DNA of 64,000 bases from Phormidesmis priestleyi BC1401 (GCF_001650195.1 NZ_LXYR01000009.1:60903-124902); one strand, 5' to 3'; shown: positions 35,189 to 44,579, numbered from the stretch's first letter. Numbers and translations are program-made. Notes: generated by a model not told the origin, from the sequence alone.

Positions 35189-35314
35189 AGGGTGAAGGGT
35201 AAAGGGTGAAAGATTCGTTTAAGGCTCATGGTGCCCCTATGCACCCGGAGGCTACCTAGAATGCTTCACCTGACTCTACCAATTTCTTTCTCGCTTTTAA
35301 CCCTTTACCCCTCT
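35189..35314. repeat. Inverted AGGGTAAAGGGT repeat pair
   Basis: GGGTGAAGGGTAAAGGGT near 35190-35207 and AACCCTTTACCCCT near 35299-35312 are inverted imperfect copies, about 90 bases apart, filling the gap between the patU and TgpA-like genes. Reminiscent of the small palindromic repeats common in cyanobacterial gaps. It is unrelated to the TTGCAAAAGTCC family. Confidence 0.5.
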
Positions 35315-35317
35315 CGT

Positions 35318-36343
35318 TTATCCTGCGCTCATCGGTCGAATCGCAAAAATCATCATATCTGCTTCGCCTAGCCGCACTTCTAGAGGATAGGTGCGATTAA
35401 GACTTAGCTCTCGAAGTTCTACACTCAAGCTACCCGCATCTTCACGATCGGCGAGCGCTTGCCACTGCTCTCCCTGAAACTGCAAGCTGCCACCGCAGGG
35501 TAGGTCTGCCTTGATTTGAAGCCGTCCGGTTTCCTGACCAAACTGGTGCTCTACCTTTAACGTAAGAATGCCGTGATCGGTAAGCCATCGCCGCTCGATC
35601 GTCGGCTGTTTGGGTGAGACGCTCAGCGTCAGAGAACTGATGATCTCTCGTGCTGCCAGCAGCGACAACGCCATCTGCTGAGTCTCGATCGCCTCGTCAT
35701 ATTGACTGGGAAGCTCTGCGCCTGCTTGGGTGGCAAGCTGCTGCAAGCTGACAGCCGTTGAACGGGCAGGAGACACCATAATGTATCCAGCCACATCATT
35801 CAGCAGACGAGATTGCCCTGGAAACAAGGAATCCACTGCTTTAACGAGTTTGGCACCTTCGCGCAGAGGAGACAGCAAGACTGACTGACACTGCTCTAAG
35901 AGTTCTAACAGAACTAATTCGGGCAGGGGCACAGGCAGACTGAGTTTGCGAAGTTGAGCCATCCATGACGAGGCGGCTAAAAAGATAGGGTGTTTGACTT
36001 CATTAGCGGTGTCTGAGCCATAGTCAGAAATCTCTTTTTCCCAGGGAAAGAGAGGCGGCTTATTTTGGATCTCAATTTGTAATCGATTTTTCAACAGAGT
36101 GTGAAAACGGTCTTGCACAGCAGGTATTTCTCCCGGTTTTAGTAGCATATCCTCCCCAAAGAGGTCGTCAGGACCGAACTCTGACATCTCAGAACTAGAG
36201 CGCTGCACGTTAGAGAGATACTCCTGAATGGCGGCGGCGATCTGGGGATCGCTGCTGTCAAACTCCAGATCAGGAGGAGTCAAACCAAGTTCCTGCAACA
36301 GCTTTAGGTAACTTTTCTGTAACGCTTCTGAGTCGCGATCCAT
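35318..36343 (-). CDS. patU: PatU-type protein (heterocyst-pattern gene homologue)
   Basis: A 341-residue soluble protein. The N-terminus ALQKSYLKLLQELGLTPPDL matches the PatU/PatU3 opening; the central and C-terminal parts include LNDVAGYIMVSPARSTAVSL and HGILTLKVEHQFGQETGRLQ. In Nostoc and Anabaena, patU (or the split patU5-patU3) lies directly downstream of hetZ and affects heterocyst pattern. Here it follows the hetZ-type gene after 12 bases on the same strand, which supports the identity. It is unsplit. I am surer of the context than of the residues. Non-heterocystous filamentous cyanobacteria also carry the pair, so it does not prove heterocysts. Confidence 0.72.
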   Translation of the reverse strand: MDRDSEALQKSYLKLLQELGLTPPDLEFDSSDPQIAAAIQEYLSNVQRSSSEMSEFGPDDLFGEDMLLKPGEIPAVQDRFHTLLKNRLQIEIQNKPPLFPWEKEISDYGSDTANEVKHPIFLAASSWMAQLRKLSLPVPLPELVLLELLEQCQSVLLSPLREGAKLVKAVDSLFPGQSRLLNDVAGYIMVSPARSTAVSLQQLATQAGAELPSQYDEAIETQQMALSLLAAREIISSLTLSVSPKQPTIERRWLTDHGILTLKVEHQFGQETGRLQIKADLPCGGSLQFQGEQWQALADREDAGSLSVELRELSLNRTYPLEVRLGEADMMIFAIRPMSAG

Positions 36344-36355
36344 TGTGATAACACC

Positions 36356-37546
36356 CTATTCATGAGGAGATTGGCTTCCTCCGGAATCTTGGTCATTCCG
36401 AATTTCCCAAGCCTGTTCCAGCAGTTTAAACCATTGTTTCTGAACTTGATTAATAGTGCATCCGAGAGTTTGGGCGATCGTCGCATCGGGCGCTTTCTGC
36501 TGCTTCAGATTCAAGAGCGTTGCCTGTGATGGCACAATGCGGTCTTGAAGCTGCTGCCACTGCTTGTTTGACAAACCAAGATGGTGCTCTAGGTCAACCT
36601 CTAGCCACTGATGCACCAGTTCCCAATGGTGAGAAAAGGCAAATCGAATCAGATGATATTTAAAGCGCTGCTGTAAATAATCTCGCTGACGCGGCGTTAA
36701 TTTTAGCAATTGCTCAATTTCGTGGGCAGGCAGATCTCGCAGACGCAGCACAAAATATTCAATGCAGTCTGTTTGCTTGCGTTCTTCCAGGTAGGCGATC
36801 AGTTCTTTAATCACCGTTTGGCGCAGGGTGTCTTCTGCCATTTCTGGCTCTTGAGCCACCATCTGCTCTCGCACCTGCTGAATCGACGCAACATTCCACG
36901 GCGTTTCAGATTCTAATAGGGTTCCCTCGGCTGCCCGTTCTAAATCAACCAGCGTCTCGTTGGGCTGCTGCTGTGAGAAGGTTTGCGCTCGAAGAATGAT
37001 GAGCTGCTGACTTCGGTGCCCAGGCAGGGGAATGCGGCGTTTGCCGTAGCGCTCGGTGAACGCCATATATTCTGCCAGTTCAATGAGGGTGCGGGGTGTG
37101 TAGGTTGCCCCTAGCTTGGTTTCTCGCCGAAAGGCAGTCAGCGACTCGACGTAGAACCCTTGCAGAAAATCTTCGATCAGGGTCAGGCGGGCTTGATAGC
37201 TCGACTGGCTAGCAGACGGATTGATATATCGATAAACGACTGCGCTCAAGTTGCTGTGGAGTTCTACTCGCCCGCGCACCGAACCCAGTCGATAATAGGT
37301 CAAACATTGCTGAAGTCGGTGTCGTGCTAGAGCGGTTGCCCAAGCGTCTGCTTCTCCAGAAGCCTGAATGCGGTTGCTTTGGGTGCAGATGCGCTCGACT
37401 TCTTGAGTGAGGCGATCGGCAACACCGTGACAACTTTTTTGCTCAGACGCGGTGGTTGCCTGTTTCAATTCGCTCGATAGTAGCTGAAAGATTGCTTCCA
37501 CGCTCTGGCAGATATCCCCAACGATCTCTAAGGTCTTACAAATCAA
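36356..37546 (-). CDS. hetZ: HetZ-family regulator
   Basis: A 396-residue protein strongly resembling HetZ of Anabaena: SNRIQASGEADAWATALARH, RLQQCLTYYRLGSVRGRVEL, VVYRYINPSASQSSYQARLT, LAEYMAFTERYGKRRIPLPG and LTPRQRDYLQQRFKYHLIRF. In Anabaena HetZ is an early DNA-binding regulator of heterocyst differentiation acting with HetR and PatU3. The start is probably TTG at 37546, or GTG at 37501; no ATG begins the conserved part. It heads an operon with the PatU-type gene. No hetR or patS is visible here. The function in this organism could be general filament or cell regulation. Confidence 0.88.
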   Translation of the reverse strand: MICKTLEIVGDICQSVEAIFQLLSSELKQATTASEQKSCHGVADRLTQEVERICTQSNRIQASGEADAWATALARHRLQQCLTYYRLGSVRGRVELHSNLSAVVYRYINPSASQSSYQARLTLIEDFLQGFYVESLTAFRRETKLGATYTPRTLIELAEYMAFTERYGKRRIPLPGHRSQQLIILRAQTFSQQQPNETLVDLERAAEGTLLESETPWNVASIQQVREQMVAQEPEMAEDTLRQTVIKELIAYLEERKQTDCIEYFVLRLRDLPAHEIEQLLKLTPRQRDYLQQRFKYHLIRFAFSHHWELVHQWLEVDLEHHLGLSNKQWQQLQDRIVPSQATLLNLKQQKAPDATIAQTLGCTINQVQKQWFKLLEQAWEIRNDQDSGGSQSPHE

Positions 37547-37625
37547 TTGCTTTCTCTCAATTTTGGGACGGCTAGATCACAATGATAGGTAGAAGAAACC
37601 CTGATTTTTTTGGACGGATTTGACT

Positions 37626-38108
37626 ATGGACTTAGACAAACAGATTCAAGCGCTGGTTGAGGGTGCGCCCAAAGATGGCTCGACTCCTCAGTTGATTGAG
37701 TCGATCGCGCCTGTGCTCAAAACCCTGGCTCACCGATTGCGGCATTTGCACTATTACGTGATGCAAACGCTGGATGACAGTTGGGTGATGATTACCCTGG
37801 GTCATCGTTCGCAAACGGAAATCGAGAAAAACGTGATTTATGCGTTTCCCACTTTAAAGGATGTGGCAGCAGGACCGTTTGCGCTTTCCGATCCGAACGT
37901 AATTGCGGTGCCTGTTCCGGTCATGGAGATTTTGTTTCAAATGCTGGCGATGACGAGTATCTACAGCATGATCTTTTTTGAAACGCCGGGGAATGTAACT
38001 GTGGGAACAGAGGTGCAACGAGCCGAATTGGAAACCCTAATCCATCAATTTTTGCAAAGTCAGGTAGATGCAGATGCTCAAATCAATATTCCGAGTGATA
38101 TTGCTTGA
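37626..38108 (+). CDS. Conserved cyanobacterial hypothetical protein
   Basis: A 160-residue protein starting MDLDKQIQALVEGAPKDGST. It contains LKTLAHRLRHLHYYVMQTLD, SWVMITLGHRSQTEIEKNVI and YAFPTLKDVAAGPF, with a C-terminal FLQSQVDADAQINIPSDIA. The pattern looks like a small alpha-beta protein with a buried core (MEILFQMLAMTSIYSMIFFE). I know of unnamed cyanobacterial proteins like this. The upstream TTG at 37620 is in frame but the ATG at 37626 is preferred. Divergent from hetZ with about 80 bases between. Confidence 0.7.
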   Translation: MDLDKQIQALVEGAPKDGSTPQLIESIAPVLKTLAHRLRHLHYYVMQTLDDSWVMITLGHRSQTEIEKNVIYAFPTLKDVAAGPFALSDPNVIAVPVPVMEILFQMLAMTSIYSMIFFETPGNVTVGTEVQRAELETLIHQFLQSQVDADAQINIPSDIA

Positions 38109-38573
38109 GTATTGTTCGGTTGATTTAAACACTGTGTTTAATCAAGTTTGAGGCTGTTGATCTTGAGGAATTGTAAAAAGAAACCTTCTTAAACTCTCAG
38201 GTCTTCAGTCTTATCTTGACTGAAAGTTAATCAGTAGTTTGGTCAACCGTTTATTCACGAGTTCTCATTGATTGTACCTACGATTGTCTCTCTTAAGGGA
38301 GAGATCAGCAATTCTGCTTAAATTCTTATATTCCAAGGCTTTCAGTTCATCTAATCTTCACACGATCGCTCCTGCTAGGGAAAATTGCTTACGTGATAGT
38401 AAAGGCTAAATTCAACCAAAATCGTGAGATTTGTAAGCTAACAAAGGGTTAAATCTAAGCAATTCAAACTAGGTTTCTACAAGATATGGCGGATGTTTAT
38501 AAACTAAGATTTACTATTTCCATTCAATCTTTATCAATGCTTTAAACTGCGTTTTTAACTAAATTGAATAGAT
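38109..38573. other. AT-rich intergenic stretch
   Basis: About 465 bases with no gene-like frame. It holds one clear hairpin, TCTCTC with GAGAGA around TTAAGG at 38287-38304, and short inverted repeats. Both neighbouring genes, the one ending at 38108 and the one whose stop is at 38712, run toward it, so it need not hold a promoter; a small RNA cannot be excluded. The stretch ends at the repeat at 38574. Confidence 0.45.
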
Positions 38574-38710
38574 CTCTTGCAAAAGTCCCTGCCCTCACCC
38601 TAAATCCCTCTCCCAAGTTTGGGAGAGGGATTTTGAAATCTAGCTCCCCTTCTCCCAAGCTTGGGAGAAGGGGTTGGGGGATGAGGGCATCTTCGGACTT
38701 TTGCAAGAAG
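38574..38710 (+). repeat. MITE-like palindromic repeat, copy 2
   Basis: A 137-base element with terminal inverted repeats CTCTTGCAAAAGTCC and GGACTTTTGCAAGAAG (rightward end given as read). Internal hairpins are CCCTCTCCCAAG with its complement and CCCCTTCTCCCAAG with its complement. It is nearly identical to the copies at 1145 and 40993. It ends one base before the stop codon of the PLP-enzyme gene at 38712, so it lies exactly at a gene end and would be transcribed with it. Confidence 0.88.
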
Positions 38711-38711
38711 T

Positions 38712-39947
38712 TTAATGGAGGTTGCTTCCCACTGCTTCGATCGCGGCTTCCAAGGCGATCGCCACATGAGTCCAGTGAGTCCCGCCTTGGCAAAACACGA
38801 CATAAGGCTCCCGCAGCGGACCGTCCGCCGAAAACTCAGAGGTGCTGCCGTCGATAAAGGTGCCGCCTGCCATCACAAGTTCGCTTTCATAGCCATGCAT
38901 TTCGCCAGGAACCGGATCGAGGTAAGACCCGATCGGAGAATGAGTCTGAACCGCTCGACAAAAGGCAACAATTTTCTCTGGTGAACCGAGTTTGATCGCC
39001 TGAATCACATCCGATCGCGGTGCCATCGGCAGCGGATTGACCGGGTAGCCCAACTGCTCGAAGACATACGCCGTTAAATGGTTGCCCTTGATCGCTTCTC
39101 CGACCATCTGAGGAGCGAGAAACAACCCTTGGAACAGGAGCCGATTTAAGTCAAAGGTGGCACCACCAAAGCTGCCGACACCGGGAGCCGTAAGCCGACA
39201 CGCTGCGGCTTCTACTAGATCGGCTCGACCTGCAATGTAGCCGCCTGTGGGCACGATCGTCCCGCCCGGATTTTTGATTAGAGAACCCGCCATCAAATCT
39301 GCACCTACGGCAGTCGGTTCGCGATCTTCAACAAATTCGCCATAGCAGTTATCGACAAAACAAACCGTGTCGGGGTTTTGTTGCTTGACGAGATGGATGA
39401 CTTTCTCGATATCGACGATCGACAAACTCGGTCGCCAAGAATATCCACACGATCGCTGAATCGATACAAGTCGAGTATTGGGCTGAACGGCATGAGCTAA
39501 ATTGCTCCAGTCGATCATTCCGTCTAGAGTTAGATCCAACTGTCGATAGTCGATGCCAAACTCTTTGAGTGATCCCTGTCCGGTGCCTCGTAGTCCGATG
39601 ACTTCTTCGAGGGTGTCATAGGGTGCGCCCGCGACTGCCAGCATTTCATCACCCGGACGCAAAACACCGAATAGCGCTGCCGCGATCGCGTGGGTGCCAG
39701 AAACAAACTGCACTCTCACTGCCGCCGCCTCTGCCTCGACGATCTCGGCAAAGACGCGATCGAGCACTTGCCGACCCAGATCGTCGTGCCCATAGCCTGT
39801 TACGCCCGCAAAATGATGAACTCCGACTCGATGATTTCGATAAGCATTGAGGACTCGTGTTAAGTTTTTCTTGACCTGAGCGTCAATACCAGAAAAAATT
39901 GGAGTGAGTGTTTTTTCTGCTGCTCGTAACGTTGTAGCGCTATCCAT
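38712..39947 (-). CDS. Methionine gamma-lyase family (aluminium-resistance) PLP enzyme
   Basis: A 411-residue fold-type I PLP-dependent protein of the Met_gamma_lyase/aluminium-resistance family. Typical parts are HHFAGVTGYGHDDLGRQVLD, VSGTHAIAAALFGVLRPGDE, SIQRSCGYSWRPSLSIVDIE, FVDNCYGEFVEDREPTAVGA and LMAGSLIKNPGGTIVPTGGY, where SLIKNPGG contains the PLP lysine. The reaction in cyanobacteria is not known; cysteine or methionine breakdown is assumed by the name. Normal length. The palindromic repeat abuts its stop codon. Confidence 0.9.
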   Translation of the reverse strand: MDSATTLRAAEKTLTPIFSGIDAQVKKNLTRVLNAYRNHRVGVHHFAGVTGYGHDDLGRQVLDRVFAEIVEAEAAAVRVQFVSGTHAIAAALFGVLRPGDEMLAVAGAPYDTLEEVIGLRGTGQGSLKEFGIDYRQLDLTLDGMIDWSNLAHAVQPNTRLVSIQRSCGYSWRPSLSIVDIEKVIHLVKQQNPDTVCFVDNCYGEFVEDREPTAVGADLMAGSLIKNPGGTIVPTGGYIAGRADLVEAAACRLTAPGVGSFGGATFDLNRLLFQGLFLAPQMVGEAIKGNHLTAYVFEQLGYPVNPLPMAPRSDVIQAIKLGSPEKIVAFCRAVQTHSPIGSYLDPVPGEMHGYESELVMAGGTFIDGSTSEFSADGPLREPYVVFCQGGTHWTHVAIALEAAIEAVGSNLH

Positions 39948-40158
39948 TACAGTGTGGTTGGGTTAGAACGATAAAGTGGCGGGTGCGAATCGCTTGATCC
40001 CGTTTGAGTGGTCCGATCGATCGTCGATTCGGACGCAGCAAGGAGACCAAAAGATAGGGAAGCTCATTATACCTCTCGATTCTTTTGCTTCTTGAATCTC
40101 AATAGGGTCTGTTTTCGGGCAAACTGGGCACTGTGTTCCATATCGAGACTATTACTGC

Positions 40159-40971
40159 ATGATCGCAACTTCAAAACAACTCCGCCTCGATTACCCCGTC
40201 ATCTTATTTATGGCGGCGGTTCACACTGGCGCGCTCTTTGCTCTACTGCCCAGCAACTTTAGCTGGTCAGCCGTTGGGGTCGCTGTCTTCTTGCACTGGG
40301 TGACAGGTGGCTTGGGCATCACCCTTGGATTTCATCGTCTGGTAACGCACCGCAGCTTTCAGACTCCAAAATGGCTGGAATATTTTTTGGTGACGTGTGG
40401 TGCACTCTCCTGTCAGGGAAGCCCGATCGACTGGATCGGAATGCACCGAATTCATCACTTAAATTCTGACCAAGCAACTGATCCTCATGATTCTAATCAA
40501 GGTTTTTGGTGGAGCCACATGGGTTGGATGCTCTATGAAATTCCTTGTAGAGATCAAATCGCCCGCTTCACAAAAGACATTTCGGGCGACCCATACTATC
40601 AGTTTCTTCAAAAGAATTTTTTTGGTCTCCAAGTCGCATTAGGAATCGTTCTCTATTTGATTGGAGGCTGGTCTTTTGTCGTTTGGGGCGTGTTTGTGAG
40701 ACTAGTAGCGGTTTTTCACTGCACCTGGTTTGTCAACAGCGCAACTCATAAGTTTGGCTATCAGTCTTATGAGTCAAACGATCACTCCAAGAATTGCTGG
40801 TGGGTGGCGGTTTTGACCTATGGCGAAGGCTGGCACAACAACCATCACGCTTATCAACACTCTGCCCGTCACGGCATGAAATGGTGGGAAATCGACATGA
40901 CTTGGATGACGATAAAACTCTTACGATCGCTAGGGTTAGCCACAAAAGTGAAGTTAGCCGGAGAGGAATAA
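40159..40971 (+). CDS. desC: Delta-9 acyl-lipid fatty acid desaturase
   Basis: A 270-residue membrane di-iron desaturase that introduces the first double bond at the delta-9 position of membrane lipid acyl chains, using ferredoxin. The histidine boxes are HRLVTH, HRIHH and HNNHH. Membrane spans are visible at VILFMAAVHTGALFALLP, FLHWVTGGLGITLGF and LQVALGIVLYLIGGW. The length is typical of DesC. The ATG at 40159 begins MIATSKQLRLDYP. It ends near the copy-3 repeat at 40993, 21 bases downstream, which could act as a transcript-end hairpin. Confidence 0.9.
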   Translation: MIATSKQLRLDYPVILFMAAVHTGALFALLPSNFSWSAVGVAVFLHWVTGGLGITLGFHRLVTHRSFQTPKWLEYFLVTCGALSCQGSPIDWIGMHRIHHLNSDQATDPHDSNQGFWWSHMGWMLYEIPCRDQIARFTKDISGDPYYQFLQKNFFGLQVALGIVLYLIGGWSFVVWGVFVRLVAVFHCTWFVNSATHKFGYQSYESNDHSKNCWWVAVLTYGEGWHNNHHAYQHSARHGMKWWEIDMTWMTIKLLRSLGLATKVKLAGEE

Positions 40972-40992
40972 TTCTGAATTTGAATGATAGAC

Positions 40993-41129
40993 CTCTTGCG
41001 AAAGTCCCTGCCCTCACCCTAAATCCCTCTTCCAAGTGTGGGAGAGGGACTTTGAAATCTGGCTCCCCTTCTCCCACACTTGGGAGAAGGGATTGGGGGA
41101 TGAGGGCATCTTCGGACTTTTGCAAGAAG
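40993..41129 (+). repeat. MITE-like palindromic repeat, copy 3
   Basis: A 137-base element, 21 bases after the desC stop codon, with terminal repeats CTCTTGCGAAAGTCC and GGACTTTTGCAAGAAG. One base differs in the left end from copy 2. The internal hairpins are the same as in copy 2 (stems of GGGAGAGGGA and GGGAGAAGGG with their complements). It stands between the convergent desC and proA genes. Confidence 0.88.
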
Positions 41130-41166
41130 TTTGATGAACTCAATTTCGATTCATCCTTCAAACCCT

Positions 41167-42432
41167 CTAAAACTGTCCAGTTCCCTGAACAATGTGCTTA
41201 GTGGTGGTCAAGGTTTCTAGACCGATCAAACCGCGACGGTGCCCTTTTTGGTTAGACATTCCTAAAAAGATTGCGTCTCCTTGCTTGGGGTTGCGATAAA
41301 AGCGGGGCGACGCGTTGATATAGGTTGAGGCGCTGTTGACTCCCAGAGCAAATTCTCGACTTTCTTGATAAGACTCGGTGGCGAGACAATCAGCGTGACC
41401 GCTACTGTGGTGATTGATCCAGTTAATCGCGGCTCCTAAATCATCGACCACTTTAAAGGCGACAACCCGATCGAGATACGCCTGATTCCATTCAGAATCT
41501 TCGGCTAAGAGCAGTTCTGAAAACTCAGTCACCAGTCGAGCATCGCCTCGAATCTCAAATCCCTTCTCTCTCAAACTGCGCCACAGCATCACGAGTAAGG
41601 AGGGATTTTGGTGTGGGTGGATCAAGACTTTCTCGATCGCGTTCACAGGGTCAGGCTCACTTAAATGACTGTCTTGAATCATCCAGCGAGTCACGTCTAA
41701 GCTGCCAGAAGGCGACCAATAGAGATAGCAATTGCCGATCGCCGACTTCAACACAGGGGCGGTAGACTGACGCACCACTTGCTGCACTAAACTCGGTCGC
41801 CCGTAGGGAATCACCAGGTTTAAGTAACGGTCTTGAATCACCAAATCTCGAATCGATGCTCCCTGATCTGCCGGAAGTGACTGCAAACAGTCGGGAGGTA
41901 AATCGGCATCTTCAACCGCAAATTGAAGAGCTTGAGCGATCGCCGCATTGGAGTGACTCGCCTCACTGCCGCCTTTAAGAATTAAGCTGTTGCCCGTCTT
42001 GATGCACAACCCTGCGGCGATCGCGCCCAGATCGGGAAATGCCTCATAGACCAGCGCAATCACGCCGAGCGGCATCAACTGAGAATAGGTTTGGCACTGA
42101 TCTACCTGAAAATTTGCCGTCATCACGCGTCCGATCGGGTCTGGCAGCTCACTCAAGTGCTGCAAAATCTGAATCGTGTTCTGAATTCGCTCTGGAGTCA
42201 GCTTTAGCCAGTCGAGCAGCAGATCGGGGACTGCCATCTCCCGGCTCGTTTCCAGATCTAAGGTGTTTGCCTCTAAAATGTCGTTTTGCTGGCTTTTCAG
42301 CGCCTTTGCCATCGCCTGAACTGCGCGACTGCGAACGGTGCCTTTGGCGACTGAAAGCGCTAAGGAGGCATGATGGGCGTTGCGGACGACACTGGCGGGA
42401 TCGAGAGGAGGTTCAAATAGTTCGGGGGTCAT
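41167..42432 (-). CDS. proA: Glutamate-5-semialdehyde dehydrogenase (gamma-glutamyl phosphate reductase)
   Basis: A 421-residue aldehyde-dehydrogenase-family enzyme of proline synthesis that reduces gamma-glutamyl phosphate with NADPH. Visible blocks are MPLGVIALVYEAFPDLGAIA, LCIKTGNSLILKGGSEASHS (cofactor site), NAIEKVLIHPHQNPSLLVML, DLGAAINWINHHSSGHADCL and the C-terminal SNQKGHRRGLIGLETLTTTK. Length and order are normal. It is preceded by the membrane-protein gene at 42437 with a four-base gap, so the two may be co-transcribed. Confidence 0.92.
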   Translation of the reverse strand: MTPELFEPPLDPASVVRNAHHASLALSVAKGTVRSRAVQAMAKALKSQQNDILEANTLDLETSREMAVPDLLLDWLKLTPERIQNTIQILQHLSELPDPIGRVMTANFQVDQCQTYSQLMPLGVIALVYEAFPDLGAIAAGLCIKTGNSLILKGGSEASHSNAAIAQALQFAVEDADLPPDCLQSLPADQGASIRDLVIQDRYLNLVIPYGRPSLVQQVVRQSTAPVLKSAIGNCYLYWSPSGSLDVTRWMIQDSHLSEPDPVNAIEKVLIHPHQNPSLLVMLWRSLREKGFEIRGDARLVTEFSELLLAEDSEWNQAYLDRVVAFKVVDDLGAAINWINHHSSGHADCLATESYQESREFALGVNSASTYINASPRFYRNPKQGDAIFLGMSNQKGHRRGLIGLETLTTTKHIVQGTGQF

Positions 42433-42436
42433 GAAG

Positions 42437-42844
42437 CTAACGGCGATAGGCTAACCAGACCATGAGCGCAGGCAAAACCGCCAACAGCAGCGCTACGACT
42501 ACCAAAAGAATGCCGCCACCGCCATTGAGCGCCACCGGAAGCCAAATGCTCAACAAAACCAGAAGAATGCCCAGTGCGAGGGGCAAATAGCTGTCTCCTA
42601 AACCGGGATGGACGACATTCCACTGGTGTCCTGTCCAGCGCCACGATCGCTTATAGGGGTAAGTTGTAGACAGTTGCTCAATGACATAGCCCCCTTCTTC
42701 GACCACAAAAATTTGCTGACAGCGACTACAGCCAAATGCTTCGGTTAGGATAATCGGAGTCAAGTGTCCGCGACGACGACACGGACAGGGATAATCGCTA
42801 TTTAATTCAATCTTGTGAGTTTTTTGGGATTGCACAAGCGACAA
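42437..42844 (-). CDS. Conserved small membrane protein with CxCxRRG...CSRC motif
   Basis: A 135-residue protein. The N-terminal half has a zinc-finger-like pair, YPCPCRRRGHL and FGCSRCQQIF; then VIEQLSTTYPYKRSWRWTGH and QWNVVHPG; and two C-terminal membrane helices, LGILLVLLSIWLPVAL and GILLVVVALLLAVLPALMVW. The pattern is typical of cyanobacterial unnamed proteins. The start is TTG at 42844 or GTG at 42835; no ATG fits. It lies four bases upstream of proA in the same direction. Confidence 0.72.
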   Translation of the reverse strand: MSLVQSQKTHKIELNSDYPCPCRRRGHLTPIILTEAFGCSRCQQIFVVEEGGYVIEQLSTTYPYKRSWRWTGHQWNVVHPGLGDSYLPLALGILLVLLSIWLPVALNGGGGILLVVVALLLAVLPALMVWLAYRR

Positions 42845-42998
42845 GGGGCGCGAGAGTTTTTAAGTAAAGAGATGAGTCAAGAAGAGTGGGCAAAGAGACT
42901 GCTGGTGAAGCTATCTCTTGAAAATTTTATCACCCTCTTTCTGAGTACAGAGCCTACCTTAATAATCAGTTGGGATTTGTGGCAGAAGGAGCAGATTT

Positions 42999-44579
42999 TT
43001 AATACCCACTGTTCCAGTGCATCGACAAGTTACGAACCGAGCTACCGGGCTTTGTTTCGTCGTCGATCGCTTTGACCACTCGCCGATAAATCTCTTCGGC
43101 TTGCTGGGGAGAGTTGCCAATGCTAGTTAGCCCTAGTTTACCAAATTCTGAGAGGCACCCGATTAAGTGAAAGACGGTGCCTGTCTCGGTGCTGGTGTCA
43201 AAATGAAGCTGATGATAGGCGATGATATCCATCAAGTCGTTGGGCAATAAACCTCGATAGTGGTCTCGTTGAAGATTGTCGGTGGCTTTGTAATATTTGG
43301 CGCGCCCCTGCTGGCTATAGAATAAACCGCTTGCGAGGTCATAGCGTCCATTAGTGAGAAACTTCAGCGTCATAAAGGGGTGAGTCGTGCCACCTTTGCG
43401 GAGATTGATCTCGATCGCTTGAAACTCCCATTTGCCTGTGTTGGGGTGCCGAACCACAACAAAATCTAGCCCGAATCGCTCTATCACGCCTTTTTTTGCT
43501 AACGTTTTGCCGACTCGCAAGCCCAAGTCTTGCAGTCGCAGCCGATATTCCTCATCTGCTGGAAAGCAGCAACCGAGGTAGATTTGACCATTGGGTCCAC
43601 CGAGAATTTGGTCATGGGTTGAAAGGATTTCGACTTCTCCAACGGGATTGACGCGCCCCTGAACGCTGGGCGATCGCTTCTCGTCTCCTTCGATGAATGC
43701 CTCGGCGATCGCGCCCAATTCGGGAACGCGGCTGCCATAATTTTCCCAAGTTTCAGCTTTTGACTCGAAGTGCAGGGCGTGAAATTTGTTGAGAATCGTG
43801 CTGACTCGCTGTGGGTGAGTTGCCAATCCGGGAGCCATCTCTTTGAGAGGACGCAGATCGAGCAGCGCGTTGCCTTCTCCCGAAAATCCTTCGTTGAGTT
43901 TGATGACGACGCGTTTGAGATCGGGCTGTCGCTCCCAAAGCTCGGCGGTGACGATCGCTAACTCTTTGGCATCGTGAACCAACAGACTGCCATCGGGATG
44001 AGGCACCCCACTTTCAGCAAAAATTTGGCGACTGCCGCTTTTGGTGCCCCACTCTAGCAAATCGGGGTCGAGGGCAAATAAGGGGATGTCTAGCTCGACG
44101 GATAAATCTCGCTCTAGCGTCGTGGAGTTGTAGCAGATCATATAGGCACGATCGCGATCGACCGCCTGACGAATTCGCTCAATGAGTCGAGGGCGCTCAA
44201 GAATCTTCTGACTCAATGGCTTAGTCGCGCTGTCATAAGTCGAGAGCAGCAGGAGCCGATCGCGGGCGTGAGAAAAGGGAATTCCGGGCAGAAGTTGCAG
44301 ATAATAGTCAATCACGCTGGGGTGAAGCGGCTGTGACGTGAGGTAAATCAGCCGAGTCCGAGGGTTTCTCAATCGAATCAGAGAAAACAGCAGCCGTTCT
44401 TCATAGTGCGAAAAGCCCTCAATTTTCAAGAGTTCTCGCTGGTCGATGCTGATCGAGGGAATGACCACAATATCGGCATCGCTGAGGTCAAACTGGTCTG
44501 AGTTGCGCCAGCGATCGCGCAGTTGGTCTTGAAGAAGCTGAAATTTGGCGATCTCAGCCCTTAGATTGAGCGTGTCCAT
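42999..44579 (-). CDS. PGM1-related peptide ligase (ATP-grasp)
   Basis: A 526-residue protein related to PGM1, the ATP-grasp ligase of pheganomycin peptide synthesis. The N-terminal 180 residues carry RLIYLTSQPLHPSVIDYYLQ and LLPGIPFSHARDRLLLLSTY. The ATP-grasp region has VVIKLNEGFSGEGNALLDLR, EVEILSTHDQILGGPNGQIY and WEFQAIEINLRKGGTTHPFM, where EINLRKGGTTHP holds the metal ligands. Many cyanobacteria carry such proteins without a known product, so a role in making a small peptide or amide is possible. No biosynthetic cluster is next to it. Confidence 0.85.
   Translation of the reverse strand: MDTLNLRAEIAKFQLLQDQLRDRWRNSDQFDLSDADIVVIPSISIDQRELLKIEGFSHYEERLLFSLIRLRNPRTRLIYLTSQPLHPSVIDYYLQLLPGIPFSHARDRLLLLSTYDSATKPLSQKILERPRLIERIRQAVDRDRAYMICYNSTTLERDLSVELDIPLFALDPDLLEWGTKSGSRQIFAESGVPHPDGSLLVHDAKELAIVTAELWERQPDLKRVVIKLNEGFSGEGNALLDLRPLKEMAPGLATHPQRVSTILNKFHALHFESKAETWENYGSRVPELGAIAEAFIEGDEKRSPSVQGRVNPVGEVEILSTHDQILGGPNGQIYLGCCFPADEEYRLRLQDLGLRVGKTLAKKGVIERFGLDFVVVRHPNTGKWEFQAIEINLRKGGTTHPFMTLKFLTNGRYDLASGLFYSQQGRAKYYKATDNLQRDHYRGLLPNDLMDIIAYHQLHFDTSTETGTVFHLIGCLSEFGKLGLTSIGNSPQQAEEIYRRVVKAIDDETKPGSSVRNLSMHWNSGY

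Noticed and set aside
42815..43075. An 86-codon plus-strand ORF in the gap between two leftward genes.
   Set aside because: It overlaps both neighbours at its ends and has no ribosome site or family pattern.
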